Source of the DNA: Streptomyces kurssanovii | Lineage (GTDB): Bacteria > Actinomycetota > Actinomycetes > Streptomycetales > Streptomycetaceae | Assembly (NCBI RefSeq): GCF_014649695.1 | Contig: NZ_BMTN01000004.1 | Span: forward strand, 310,001 to 374,000 | Reading direction: 5' to 3' | DNA: 64,000 nt | Part shown: positions 26,735-35,903 of the stretch, one piece after another | Layout: every line of letters begins with the position of its first letter | How positions within the stretch are numbered: the stretch's first letter is position 1 | Made by a program: the position numbers and the translations under genes | The notes under the pieces: generated by a model | Databases searched by the model: none | Told to the model about the DNA's origin: nothing | Seen by the model: only the letters and a program-made list of their open reading frames with translations

Positions 26735-28318
26735 TCAGCTGTCGGCGCCCTCGCGGCCGAGGACCTTGACCTCCGCGTCACCGGCCGCGGCCGGCGACGG
26801 GATCAGCCGGGCGGTGCCGAGGCCGCCCTCGTCGTCGCCGTTGATCTTGGCGAGGACCGCGTCGCGTTCCGGGGTGTCCTCGGGCTTGATCCAGCCGATC
26901 GCGATGTAGAGGACGAGCGAGACGGCCAGCGGCACCGAGATCTGGTACTGCAGCGGCACGCCGCCCTCGACGTTCCAGCTGATCGGGTAGTTGACCAGCC
27001 AGAAGGTGAGCAGTCCGACGCCCCAGCTGAGCAGGGCGGCGGTGGGTCCGCTCTTGCGGAACCAGGGGAGCAGGCCCAGCATCAGCGGGATGGCGATCGG
27101 GCCCATGAGGCCGGCGACCCACTTGATGACGACGGTGATGATGTCGCCGAAGAAGGGCGAGTTGACCTGCGTCGCGATCGCCATCGACAGACCGAGGAAG
27201 AGCAGCGTGGTCCAGCGGGCGGCGAGCAGTCCGGCGCGGGTGTCCCACTCCCGTGCCTTGCGGGAGAGCGCGGGCATGATGTCGCGGGTGACGACCGCGG
27301 CGATCGCGTTGGCGTCGGAGGAGCACATGGCCATGGTGTGGGAGAAGAACCCGACGATGACCAGGCCCAGCAGACCGTGCGGCAGCAGCTGTTCGGCCAT
27401 CAGCGCGTAGCTGTCGGCGGGCACGTCGGTCTTGATGAGCAGCGGGGCGACCCACATGGGGAAGAACAGGACGGCGGGCCAGACGAGCCACAGCACCGCG
27501 GACAGGATGCCCGACCGCTGTGCGGACTTCGCGGAGTCGGTGGCCATGTAGCGCTGGGCCTGGTTCCACATGCCGCCGTTGTACTCGAAGGTCTTGATGA
27601 AGAGGTAAGCGATCAGGAACACCATCATGTACGGGCCCGCGAGCGGCTCGGCGTGGCCCTTCAGCTCGGGCTCGTCCCACACGGTCCACAGGCTGCTGAA
27701 GCCGCCCAGTTCGGCCATGACGGCGACGAGCATCGCGATACCGGCGACGAACTGGATGACGAACTGGCCCAGTTCGGTGAGGGCATCGGCCCACAGGCCG
27801 CCGACGGTGCAGTAGACGGCGGTGACCGCACCGGTGATCAGGATGCCCGTGTTGAGGGAGACGCCGGTGAAGACGGAGAGGAGTGTGGCGATGGCCGCCC
27901 ACTTCGCTCCGACGTCGACGATCTTCAGCAGCACGCCGGACCAGGCCAGCGCCTGCTGCGTCGGCAGGTTGTAGCGGTTCTTGAGGTATTCGAGCGGTGA
28001 GGCGACGTGCAGTCGCGACCGCACCCGGTTGAGCCGCGGCGCGAACACCTTGGCGCCGATCGCGATGCCGATCGCGATGGGGAAGGACCAGGTGACGTAC
28101 GAGGTGACGCCGTAGGTGTAGGCGATGGCCGCGTAGCCGGTGAACATCACCGCGCTGTAGCCCGACATGTGGTGCGAGATGCCGGAGAGCCACCAGGGCA
28201 TCTTGCCGCCGGCGGTGAAGAAGTCGCTGACGTTGTCCACGCGTTTGTGGGACCAGACGCCGATCGCGACCATCACACCGAAGTAGCCGATGAGCACGGC
28301 CCAGTCGAGACTGTTCAT
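26735..28318 (-). CDS. Sodium:solute symporter (SSS family)
   Basis: A 527-residue membrane protein with about 13 hydrophobic segments. It starts MNSLDWAVLIGYFGVMVAIG after GGAGGGG. Family signatures include FFTAGGKMPWWLSGISHHMSGYSA and the SSS core GGLWADALTELGQFVIQF. The late FFSHTMAMCSSDANAIAAVV segment fits the sugar/unknown-solute branch. It imports an unidentified solute with Na+. Repeated GAACGA motifs upstream suggest dedicated regulation. Confidence 0.85.
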   Translation of the reverse strand: MNSLDWAVLIGYFGVMVAIGVWSHKRVDNVSDFFTAGGKMPWWLSGISHHMSGYSAVMFTGYAAIAYTYGVTSYVTWSFPIAIGIAIGAKVFAPRLNRVRSRLHVASPLEYLKNRYNLPTQQALAWSGVLLKIVDVGAKWAAIATLLSVFTGVSLNTGILITGAVTAVYCTVGGLWADALTELGQFVIQFVAGIAMLVAVMAELGGFSSLWTVWDEPELKGHAEPLAGPYMMVFLIAYLFIKTFEYNGGMWNQAQRYMATDSAKSAQRSGILSAVLWLVWPAVLFFPMWVAPLLIKTDVPADSYALMAEQLLPHGLLGLVIVGFFSHTMAMCSSDANAIAAVVTRDIMPALSRKAREWDTRAGLLAARWTTLLFLGLSMAIATQVNSPFFGDIITVVIKWVAGLMGPIAIPLMLGLLPWFRKSGPTAALLSWGVGLLTFWLVNYPISWNVEGGVPLQYQISVPLAVSLVLYIAIGWIKPEDTPERDAVLAKINGDDEGGLGTARLIPSPAAAGDAEVKVLGREGADS

Positions 28319-28340
28319 GTCCCCTCCAGGGGGTCCGCCT

Positions 28341-28540
28341 TGTGAACGAGGAGCGCGCTTCGTCTTTGCGTCCGTTGAGCGGCGCCCCCATGCGGGAGTT
28401 GGGGACTTCCCGGATTGAACAGGTTGCCGGGGCCGGTGGTCAAGGCCTCTGACGGTCATGAGTGTGAACGAGGATCAGCAAGGCGAACGATTTTTACTCG
28501 TTCTTGACCTTGAGGGGCGTTGTCGCGAACGAGACGCGGG
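28341..28540. promoter_or_regulatory. Cluster of GAACGA motifs upstream of the symporter
   Basis: TGTGAACGAGGA occurs at 28341 and again at 28463. GAACGA-N7-TCGTTC is a perfect inverted repeat at 28485-28503, and another GAACGA lies near 28527. The 323-bp gap 28319-28641 has no gene other than this presumed control region and the terminator at 28587. Confidence 0.4.
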
Positions 28541-28586
28541 CCACACGATGAGCGGGCACTTCGTCGAGTCCGACAGACAGAAGGGA

Positions 28587-28612
28587 CCGCACGGGATGCG
28601 GGTCCCGTGCGG
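28587..28612 (-). terminator. Hairpin terminator downstream of the SDR gene
   Basis: CCGCACGGG (28587-28595) and CCCGTGCGG (28604-28612) form a 9-bp stem, 30 bp after the SDR stop. Confidence 0.6.
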
Positions 28613-28641
28613 CCAGGAAGAGGTGGTCCCCAGTCCTCGAA

Positions 28642-29424
28642 CTACCGCATCAGCTCGCCGGCGTTGACGAGAAGCGACTGGCCGGTGATCGACCGGGCAC
28701 GGTCGGAGGCGAGGAAGACCGCCGCCTGGGCGACGTCCCGGTCCGTGGCGAGGTCGGGCAGGGCCGTCCGCTCGGTGAGCCGCCCGAGCACCTCGTCCTC
28801 CGGCACCCCCTCGACGTCGGCGGTGAACCGGACGTACGCCTGCACCGGCGGCCCCCACATCCAGCCGGGCAGCACCGTGTTCACCCGGATACGGTCCGGG
28901 CCGAGCTCCCGGGCCAGGGAGTACATCGCGGACGTCAGTGCCCCCTTGGACGCCGCGTACGCGGCCTGCCGCACCTGTGAGGGTGCGGCGAGCGCCGACT
29001 GCGTGCCGATGAACACGACGGAGCCTCCCCGCTCCCGCAGGCCCGGCAGGCACGCGCGCGTCATCCGCAGCGTGCCGAGCAGATTCACGTCCAGCACGCG
29101 CTGCCAGGTGGCGAAGTCCGCGTCCTGAAGGCCGCCGAAGAAACTGTCCAGGGCGGCGACGTGCACCACGGCGTCGATGCGCCCGAAGCGCTCCGTCGCG
29201 AGCGCGGCCAGCACCTCGCACTGGGCCTCGTCCGTGATGTCGGTGGCCCGGTACGCGGTACGGGCGCCGCCGGGGTCGATCCCGTCGGCCGACTTCGCGA
29301 GGTTCGCCTCCGTGCGGGCGCCGAGTACGGCGCGGCCGCCCTCCTCGACGACCGCGGCCGCGACCTGGAGCCCGAGCCCGGCGCCGACGCCCGACACGAC
29401 GACAGTCTTGTCCCGAAGCAGCAT
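28642..29424 (-). CDS. SDR-family oxidoreductase
   Basis: A 260-residue short-chain dehydrogenase. The cofactor motif is GVGAGLG (12-18), with Ser143 and Tyr156-x3-Lys160 as catalytic residues. The usual NNAG reads HVAA at 88-91, a variation seen in some subgroups. The first residues MLLRDKTVVVSGVG set the start at 29424. A CTGACG-N3-CGTCAG operator lies 30 bp upstream, shared with the divergent gene at 29506. It therefore probably belongs to the same regulon as the cluster at 1.3-8 kb. Confidence 0.88.
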   Translation of the reverse strand: MLLRDKTVVVSGVGAGLGLQVAAAVVEEGGRAVLGARTEANLAKSADGIDPGGARTAYRATDITDEAQCEVLAALATERFGRIDAVVHVAALDSFFGGLQDADFATWQRVLDVNLLGTLRMTRACLPGLRERGGSVVFIGTQSALAAPSQVRQAAYAASKGALTSAMYSLARELGPDRIRVNTVLPGWMWGPPVQAYVRFTADVEGVPEDEVLGRLTERTALPDLATDRDVAQAAVFLASDRARSITGQSLLVNAGELMR

Positions 29425-29453
29425 CCCGGTGCCTCCCGAGGCTGGCGGATTAT

Positions 29454-29468
29454 CTGACGGAGCGTCAG
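29454..29468. promoter_or_regulatory. Operator copy D, CTGACGGAGCGTCAG
   Basis: A perfect 6-3-6 palindrome in the 81-bp space between the divergent SDR (start 29424) and EthD-like gene (start 29506). One site could control both. Confidence 0.7.
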
Positions 29469-29505
29469 AGTAGGTCGGCCCGGCCCAGGAAGGAAGGGGA
29501 GCGCC

Positions 29506-30399
29506 ATGAGCGAGGACAGGCACAACGACGGCAGCGGCGACGGCGGCGGCGACGGCACACGCGGCGAGGACACGCGCAGCGAGATGTACGCGGAGCTCGC
29601 GTCCGTCGGCCCGTACGGGGTGCGCCCCGGCCACGCGCTGATCACGATGGTCGAGCCGCATCCGGGCCACGAGTACGCGTACAACCGCTGGTACGAGGAC
29701 GACCACTACTACGCCGGCGCGATGGCGATGCCCTGGATCAGCGCCGGCCGGCGCTGGGTGGCGACCCGGGACCTGCAACTGCTGCGCTACCCGGAGAAGT
29801 CGGCCGTGGCGCAGCCGGTGACGGCCGGGTGCTACCTCTCGACGTACTGGATCACCGAGGGCCGCTACGACGACCACATGAGATGGACCGTCGCCATCAA
29901 CAAGCGCCTGGGCCGCGACGGCCGCGTCCATCAGCGGCGTACGCACGTCTTCACGGCCTTCCAGGACCACGAGGCCACCGTCTACCGCGACGGTGCCGCG
30001 GGCCCGCGCGACCAGCACGCGCTGGACCATCCGTACGCCGGTCTGGTGCTGGAGGTCGTCGACGCCGACGGCCCCGCCCGGCGGGCCGAACTGCTGCGAT
30101 GGCTGCGGGCGAAGCATCTGCCGAGGAGGCTGGCGGGCTCGTGCGCGGCCATGGTGGCGGTCTTCCGTCCCACACCGCTGCCGGGGGACCGGATGACCTA
30201 TGTGAAGCAGGTGGAGGGCGTGGACAGCCGGCTGACGCTGCTGTGGTTCCTGGAGGAGGACCCGAGGGACCGGTGGGAGGACACGTTCACCGGGCTGGAC
30301 ACGGCGGTGGCGGAGTCGGGGCTGGGGCGGGTGGAGCTGGTGGCGCCTTTCGTGCCGACCGTTCCCGGGACCGACCGCTATGTCGACCAGCTGCGCTGA
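29506..30399 (+). CDS. Probable EthD/dimeric alpha-beta barrel-like protein
   Basis: A 297-residue soluble protein. After a Gly/Asp-rich N-terminal tail, residues about 45-110 (GHALITMVEPHPG, then YNRWYEDDHYYAGAM and GRRWVA) resemble an EthD-type ferredoxin-like fold, and residues about 180-280 (YAGLVLEVVDADG, then RMTYVKQVEG and LLWFLEEDP) look like a second copy. Dimeric alpha-beta barrel proteins include monooxygenases, isomerases and dehydratases of aromatic and polyketide pathways. Sharing operator D with an SDR suggests a catabolic role. The exact family is not certain. Confidence 0.6.
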   Translation: MSEDRHNDGSGDGGGDGTRGEDTRSEMYAELASVGPYGVRPGHALITMVEPHPGHEYAYNRWYEDDHYYAGAMAMPWISAGRRWVATRDLQLLRYPEKSAVAQPVTAGCYLSTYWITEGRYDDHMRWTVAINKRLGRDGRVHQRRTHVFTAFQDHEATVYRDGAAGPRDQHALDHPYAGLVLEVVDADGPARRAELLRWLRAKHLPRRLAGSCAAMVAVFRPTPLPGDRMTYVKQVEGVDSRLTLLWFLEEDPRDRWEDTFTGLDTAVAESGLGRVELVAPFVPTVPGTDRYVDQLR

Positions 30400-30538
30400 C
30401 GCACGCCGCCGACGCGGTCCGGGGAAATGCCGAGCCCCCTCGGCCGGGACGGCGATCCAGTCGAGAGGGCTCTCGGTACTGTCTTGTGCGGGGTGTCTCT
30501 CTGTCTTCGCGTTGCTCGTACCGCGGGCGGTGACGCGC

Positions 30539-30748
30539 TCAGCCGAGATTGAACGCGCCGTCGCCCACTTCATTCACGAACGCGTTCCACGACTCGGGGA
30601 CGAAGGTGATCGTCGGGCCTGCGGGGACTTTCGAGTCCCGTACGGAGATCGCCTGGACTACAGGGGACTTGACCTCTACGCAGGCGCCGTTCGGCCCGGA
30701 GTACGAGGACTTCGTCCAGCTCTCCGTCGCGCCCTGAAGGATTGCCAT
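30539..30748 (-). CDS. DUF397-domain small protein
   Basis: A 69-residue protein with the DUF397 core: WTKSSYSGPNGACVEV, then ISVRDSKVPAGPTI and W..FV near the end. In Streptomyces such proteins pair with an upstream XRE/DUF5753 regulator in WhiJ- or AbaA-like loci that affect development. Here the partner gene lies 170 bp upstream on the same strand. The start at 30748 is the first ATG before the domain. Confidence 0.9.
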   Translation of the reverse strand: MAILQGATESWTKSSYSGPNGACVEVKSPVVQAISVRDSKVPAGPTITFVPESWNAFVNEVGDGAFNLG

Positions 30749-30918
30749 GTTCGCTCCGCTTCCGGCAAATGGTGTGATCCGAGCCAACGTCTTGCTGGCG
30801 TGATCGACGCTACTCGCCGACAGGGGTGCACGAGACGGGCGTTCACTCGACCGGATGGCATACTCCATGCGACTCTTCCGTCACACGGCGCCTCTGGTGT
30901 ACCGTTCCGCCGCCTTGG

Positions 30919-31788
30919 TCAGGCGGCGTCTCCCGCGGTGTAGTCCTTGGCGATGGACGCGATGAACTGACGGGTCTGCTCCACGTTCAGGGCCTGCGCG
31001 CGCAGGTGCTCGTACATGACGCTGTACTTCTGCACGTCGTTGGCCTTCTCGAGATAAAGGTCGCTCGTCACACCCTCGATGTAGACGACGCTCGAGTCGG
31101 AGGTGTCCGGGAACTCCAGGATCGCGTACTGACCGTTGACGCCCGGGTGCGCGCCCATCTCGAACGGCAGCACCTGCACGGTGACGTGGGGCTGCTGCGA
31201 CAGTTCCACCAGATGCTCGAGCTGTTCGCGCATCAGCTGCCGGCCGCCGACCTGTCGGCGAAGCGCCGCCTCGTCGATCACCGCCCACATCCGCAGCGGG
31301 TGCTCCGCGTCCCTGATCCGCTCCTGGCGGCGCAGACGGACACTGACGCGCTTCTCGATGTCGGTCGTGCCGCTCTCCGGCAGCGCACCGGAGATGAGGG
31401 CCTCCGCGTACTGCCGCGTCTGCAGCAGACCGGGAACGACCTGCGGCTCGTACACCCGCAGGCTGGCCGCGTCGGTCTCCAGCCCGATGTAGACGCTGTA
31501 CGGGATGTCGCCGAAGGCGTGCCACCAGCCCTGCTGGCGGGAGTCCTTGGCCATCTGCATCAGCGAGTCGACGATCCGGTGGTCCTCGACCTCGTAGACG
31601 CCGCACAGATCGCGGACGTCGCGCTGGCTGATGGAGCGGCGGCCGTTCTCCAGACGGCTGATCTTCGACTGGGAGACGAGGAGGCGCTCCGCGACCTCTT
31701 CCGCCGTCATGCCCTTCAGCTCCCGGAGCCGGCGCAGCTCCTGCCCCAATCGGCGTCTCCTGACGGTGGGATTGACGTTGGACGCCAC
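30919..31788 (-). CDS. XRE-family regulator with DUF5753 (WhiJ-like)
   Basis: A 289-residue protein. Residues about 12-68 are an XRE helix-turn-helix (LRELKGMTAEEVAERLLVSQ, then KISRLENGRRSI). The remaining 200 residues are the DUF5753 sensory/interaction domain with YEPQVVPGLLQT and VTVQVLPFEMGAHPG. The GTG start at 31788 follows GGAGGTGCAGTACCC. It pairs with the downstream DUF397 gene, a common Streptomyces developmental-control arrangement. Confidence 0.9.
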   Translation of the reverse strand: MASNVNPTVRRRRLGQELRRLRELKGMTAEEVAERLLVSQSKISRLENGRRSISQRDVRDLCGVYEVEDHRIVDSLMQMAKDSRQQGWWHAFGDIPYSVYIGLETDAASLRVYEPQVVPGLLQTRQYAEALISGALPESGTTDIEKRVSVRLRRQERIRDAEHPLRMWAVIDEAALRRQVGGRQLMREQLEHLVELSQQPHVTVQVLPFEMGAHPGVNGQYAILEFPDTSDSSVVYIEGVTSDLYLEKANDVQKYSVMYEHLRAQALNVEQTRQFIASIAKDYTAGDAA

Positions 31789-31904
31789 GGGTACTGCACC
31801 TCCGACTGCGTAGCTGTGCGTATCTACTGCTGAGCAGATTGCCACCAATGGTGGTCGCTGCGCTGCCAAATGGCTACACGCGCGAACGCCGTGGCTGCAC
31901 ATGC

Positions 31905-31942
31905 GAACGCGCGGGGCAGCCTTCTGGCTGCCCCGCGCGTTC
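31905..31942 (-). terminator. Strong hairpin terminator downstream of GPP34
   Basis: Arms 31905-31921 and 31926-31942 make a perfect 17-bp stem with a TTCT loop, followed on either side by short T/A runs. It lies between the GPP34 gene and the XRE gene promoter. The rest of the 300-bp gap 31789-32088 shows no gene. Confidence 0.8.
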
Positions 31943-32088
31943 TTCTTGCGGCTCCCGAACCGGCCGTTGGGGACGACGGTGCGGCGGTCCTGCTGTGCGG
32001 CACCGCGGGTCCGTCTACGGCGCTTCAGCGCTCCGGTTCCGCGGTGCTGCTCCGGGGTGTCGGGTGGTGCGGTGGTGCGGTGCCGTGC

Positions 32089-32820
32089 TCAGTGCGCGAC
32101 GACACGTGCCGCCATGCTGCTGCGACGTGGCTGCATCGGTACGGGCCCCGGCTGGCGGCCTGCGGGGGCCGTCGGCTGGGCACGGCGCGGCTGGGCGGCC
32201 ACACCGTTCTGGACGTCCATCACCGCGTGCGCGACGAGGCCGCCCATCGGGTCGTGCCTGATGAGGTCCCGCAGACGGGACCGCGAGGAACGTCCTTCGT
32301 TGCCCGGGTACAGGTGCTTGCCGAGTCCGACCGCGTGGGCCAGTGCGGCGAGCGCCGCGGTCCGCGGGTCCGGCGGTACACCGGTGCGGATCGCACTGTC
32401 CAGCCGGGCCCTGATGTCCCGGCTGATCGCCGTGTCCGTCGCCTGGTAGCGAGTCGTCGGCAGAACTCCGCACATCTGGCCCGCAACGGCATGGACCATG
32501 CCGCACCGCTCCAGATGCGAGAGGTAAATCTGGCGCAGCCCCAGGCGGGGCCCGCCGATCCAGTGGACCGCCCGTACGGGACTGCCGCGTCTGCGCAGCA
32601 GTTCCAGTGCGGAGTCCAGGGTCGGATCTCCTGTCGGCCGTGGCATCACCACGGCGATACGATCCCCGTCTGGGGCTATCCGTCCTGCCAGAGCCAGCTC
32701 TACTAGCTGTGCCCCGGCCAGGCCGAGGTCGAGCGACTGCGGCTGCGCTGTGGTACCCGTTGCCGGGTCCAGAGCGAGCAGCAGAAGCTCCTCCGGAAGT
32801 GTTCTGCGGCTCCTGCCCAT
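32089..32820 (-). CDS. GPP34 (Golgi phosphoprotein 3-like) family protein
   Basis: A 243-residue protein beginning MGRSRRTLPEELLLLALDP, the family's diagnostic start, with LGLAGAQLVELALAGRI, then LGLRQIYLSHLERCGMV and a long C-terminal helical part. Eukaryotic GPP34 proteins bind phosphatidylinositol-4-phosphate; bacterial members are common in Streptomyces and largely uncharacterised. The C-terminal tail is proline/arginine rich. It stands as a single gene. Confidence 0.85.
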   Translation of the reverse strand: MGRSRRTLPEELLLLALDPATGTTAQPQSLDLGLAGAQLVELALAGRIAPDGDRIAVVMPRPTGDPTLDSALELLRRRGSPVRAVHWIGGPRLGLRQIYLSHLERCGMVHAVAGQMCGVLPTTRYQATDTAISRDIRARLDSAIRTGVPPDPRTAALAALAHAVGLGKHLYPGNEGRSSRSRLRDLIRHDPMGGLVAHAVMDVQNGVAAQPRRAQPTAPAGRQPGPVPMQPRRSSMAARVVAH

Positions 32821-33062
32821 CCATGCCTCCCCGCGTGGATGAATGACAGGGTGACCCCTCTCACATTGGTCTGTCGAGGGCGCCTGGGTGCTTTGTTAGG
32901 GAACCGATAGGTATGTCGTTCTCGTCTAGCACGGGAGCCAAGCGCTCACACAGGACACTGGTAGATGGTTCGGACACCACGGGCCGTCGGCGGGCCGCCG
33001 GTTCCTGGTGTTCGTGAAGACATACGCATGGCGCATGGCACATGACTCATGGAGGAGGCACG

Positions 33063-35735
33063 GTGGCGGGCGAGTCCCCCGACAAGTCGGAGCAGCGGAA
33101 GTCGTCGGGGGAGACGACTCAGGAGGAACGCGATCCGCGTCTCACCGTGTTCCGCCGGCCATCTCCCGGACGCGACGCCGCGCAGGGACAGGGCTCCGGC
33201 CATGACACCTCCACGACGACGACGGCGACGGACGGGACGACGGAGAGCCCGGCCCCCGTCGACCAGGCGACGGCCGTCTTCAGGACCACGCCGCCGCCGG
33301 AGGAGCCGGACGCGGCCCCTTCGGGCAATGACGCACGCCTGCGCGCCGCGGTTGCGGCGTGGGTGGCGACGGCGGACGAGCCGGAGGACGGCTCGGAGGA
33401 CCCGGAGGGCGCGGAGGACCCCGAAGGCCCTGAAGACGGGGGCTCCGAGGGAACTGAGGGCTCGAAGGGTGGCGCCGAGGGCTCGGAGGGCGGCTCTGCG
33501 CGCTCCGACGGGTCGGAGAGCTCTGTGGGCGGCTCTGCGGGCGTCTCGCACGACGGGGAGGCCGAGGAGGGCACGGAGGCGCCGGATGAGGCGTCGTCCG
33601 CCACGGAACCCGCGGCAGAGGCCACCAAGGAGCCCGCTGCGGAGTCGGGCACGCCCGCCGCGCCCGCCGCGCCCGCCAAGGACCCGTCCAGCGACGCCGC
33701 TCCCGACGGCGACGCGGTGAGCGACGACGGTTCGGCCGCCGCGGCCGATGCGTCCGACACGTCGGACGGCGCGGAGCCGGCCGAGGCGGCGGCACCTGAC
33801 GCCGCCACAGCCGCGGCCGCAGGCGATGCGGCGGCGGCAGCGGAAGGGCCGCGGTCCGCCGACGGCTCGTCAGTCGGCGATGGTGATGCCGACGGCGACG
33901 GCGACGCCGACGCCGACGCCGACGCCGATCGCGACGGAGCGCCTGGGCGCGGGAGCGCGCCGGTGGCCGCGTCCGCGTCGGCGGACGTCCCGGTGGACGG
34001 CGCAGACGGCGAAGCAACAGCTTCGGACAGTGCGGAAGCAAAGGGCGAAGACGACACCCCTGCCGAGACCGGCGGGCAGGGCGTCGACCAGCCGACGACC
34101 ATGTTCAAGGCGCTGCGGCGCCCGGCCGTCGATCAGCCCACCACCGCCCTCAAGATGCCCCCGCGTGCCGCGCCCGCCGCGAAGCCGGAGTCCCGACCCG
34201 AGCCCGCGTCGCGGCCGGAGACGGACGCCGAGCGCACCAGCACCTTCGTGCCGCTGCGCCGTGACGACGTACGTCCCGCGTCCGCCGCACCCAAGACACC
34301 CAAGGCCGCCGCACCTTCCGCACCGGCCCCGACGGCCCCCGCGCCGGCCGCCCCCGCCCCCGCACCGGCGCAGCCGCTCCCGGCCGCGTCCGGGACTCCC
34401 GCGTCACTCGTCGAGGCCGAGCGGACCAAGCAGCAGCCGATGCCGCCGCTGCCGCCGCTCGACCTGCTCGCCGAGCTGACGAACACGCCCCCGCCGCCGC
34501 AGACGCCGGTCCGCACCGTCGTGCGGCGGGTCAAGATCTGGACGCCGCTGGTCCTGCTCCTCCTCGTCGTCTTTGCGGTCGTACAGCTTGTGCGTCCGCT
34601 TCCGGACCCCACGCTCACGCTGTCCGCGGAGGAGACGTACACCTTCGAGGGCGGCAAGCTCGAACTCCCGTGGCCGGCGGAGGGCCAGGGCGCGGCCGAG
34701 GTCGTCGGCGTCGGCAGTCTCGGTCAGTACGGTGCCCAGAAGCCCGCTCCCATCGCGAGCGTCGCGAAGACGATGACGGCGTACGTGATCCTCAGGGACC
34801 ACCCGATCACCGGCAAGCAGGTCGGTCCGAAGATCACCGTCGACAAGAAGGCCGAGGAGGAGTCGAAGGCGAAGAGCGAGTCGACGGCTCCCATCAAGGA
34901 AGGCCAGCAGTTCACCGAGAAGCAGATGCTCCAGCTGCTGATGATCCCCTCGGGGAACAACGCGGCCCGTCTGCTGGCGCGCTGGGACGCCGGCTCCGAG
35001 GAGGCGTTCGTCAAGAAGATGAACGACGCCGCCAAGGAACTCGGCATGACGAACAGCACCTACACCGACCCGAGCGGTCTCAAGGCCACCACCGTCTCCA
35101 CCCCGCTGGACCAGATCAAGCTCGGCAAGGCGGTCATGGAGAACGACGTGTTCAGGGAGATCGTGAACACGACGCAGGTCGAGATCCCGGGCATCGACGG
35201 CAAGATCCGCAACAACAACGACCGCGCCCTGCTCATGGACGGTGTCGGCGGTATCAAGACCGGTTCCTCCACGCCGGCCGGTGGCAACCTGCTCTGGTCC
35301 GCGAACGCCGTCGTCGACGGTGAGGTCCGGCGCATCGTCGGGATAGTGATGGGTGCGCAGGACGCTCCTCAGCTGTGGCAGAAGCTGGAGAAGGCGATCG
35401 ACTACAGCATCGCGCTGATCCCGCCGGCCCAGGAGGCCGTAACCTCCACCACGGTCGTCAAGAAGGGGGACGTCGTCGGACACGTCGACGACGGACTCGG
35501 CGGCCGTACGCCCCTCGTGGCCACCAAGGACCTGAAGGCCGTCGGCTGGGCCGGTCTCGAGGTGAAGATCGAGATCGCGGAGAACGGCAGCGCGGTCCCG
35601 CACGCGGCGAGGGCCGGAACGGTCGTCGGCCAGGTGTCCGTCGGTGAGGGCGTCGGCAAGGTCAGCGCACCGGTCGCCCTGCAGCGGGACCTCTCCGAGC
35701 CGGGCTTCGGCGCCAAGCTCACCCGCATCGGCTGA
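33063..35735 (+). CDS. dacA: D-alanyl-D-alanine carboxypeptidase (S11/DacA type) with a long disordered N-terminus
   Basis: An 890-residue protein from a GTG at 33063 preceded by GGAGGAGG. Residues 1-485 are low-complexity, rich in Glu, Asp, Ala, Ser and Pro, with a DNA-level run of GACGCC triplets near 33900. One transmembrane segment follows near 492-515. The extracellular peptidase has S566-x2-K569 (ASVAKT), S630-G-N632, and the K732-T-G motif, so it should be an active penicillin-binding DD-carboxypeptidase trimming peptidoglycan stems. The cytoplasmic acidic part is far longer than usual for the family. Confidence 0.9.
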   Translation: MAGESPDKSEQRKSSGETTQEERDPRLTVFRRPSPGRDAAQGQGSGHDTSTTTTATDGTTESPAPVDQATAVFRTTPPPEEPDAAPSGNDARLRAAVAAWVATADEPEDGSEDPEGAEDPEGPEDGGSEGTEGSKGGAEGSEGGSARSDGSESSVGGSAGVSHDGEAEEGTEAPDEASSATEPAAEATKEPAAESGTPAAPAAPAKDPSSDAAPDGDAVSDDGSAAAADASDTSDGAEPAEAAAPDAATAAAAGDAAAAAEGPRSADGSSVGDGDADGDGDADADADADRDGAPGRGSAPVAASASADVPVDGADGEATASDSAEAKGEDDTPAETGGQGVDQPTTMFKALRRPAVDQPTTALKMPPRAAPAAKPESRPEPASRPETDAERTSTFVPLRRDDVRPASAAPKTPKAAAPSAPAPTAPAPAAPAPAPAQPLPAASGTPASLVEAERTKQQPMPPLPPLDLLAELTNTPPPPQTPVRTVVRRVKIWTPLVLLLLVVFAVVQLVRPLPDPTLTLSAEETYTFEGGKLELPWPAEGQGAAEVVGVGSLGQYGAQKPAPIASVAKTMTAYVILRDHPITGKQVGPKITVDKKAEEESKAKSESTAPIKEGQQFTEKQMLQLLMIPSGNNAARLLARWDAGSEEAFVKKMNDAAKELGMTNSTYTDPSGLKATTVSTPLDQIKLGKAVMENDVFREIVNTTQVEIPGIDGKIRNNNDRALLMDGVGGIKTGSSTPAGGNLLWSANAVVDGEVRRIVGIVMGAQDAPQLWQKLEKAIDYSIALIPPAQEAVTSTTVVKKGDVVGHVDDGLGGRTPLVATKDLKAVGWAGLEVKIEIAENGSAVPHAARAGTVVGQVSVGEGVGKVSAPVALQRDLSEPGFGAKLTRIG

Positions 35736-35903
35736 CCGCCGCGCGGGCGTCCCGGGAGACCGGGGCGCCCGCGTGCTAGCGTCCCGGGGCAACTTCGGGC
35801 GCCCGGGCGGCGTCTTGAGGAACGACAAGCGAACAGCGAGCATCGAGGCGCGGCCGGCCGGGAGGACGACGGCGGACAGCAGGACAGGACGGGGAGAGCC
35901 GAA

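Noticed and set aside
28642-30573. A 643-codon minus-strand frame covering the SDR and the EthD-like gene
   Set aside because: Only the part from 29424 down is SDR-like. The upstream half is antisense of the plus-strand gene and Arg/Val/His-rich, a common high-GC artefact.
33119-34108. A minus-strand Ser/Ala-rich frame opposite the carboxypeptidase N-terminus
   Set aside because: It is antisense of low-complexity Asp/Glu/Ala codons and has no ribosome site or domain.
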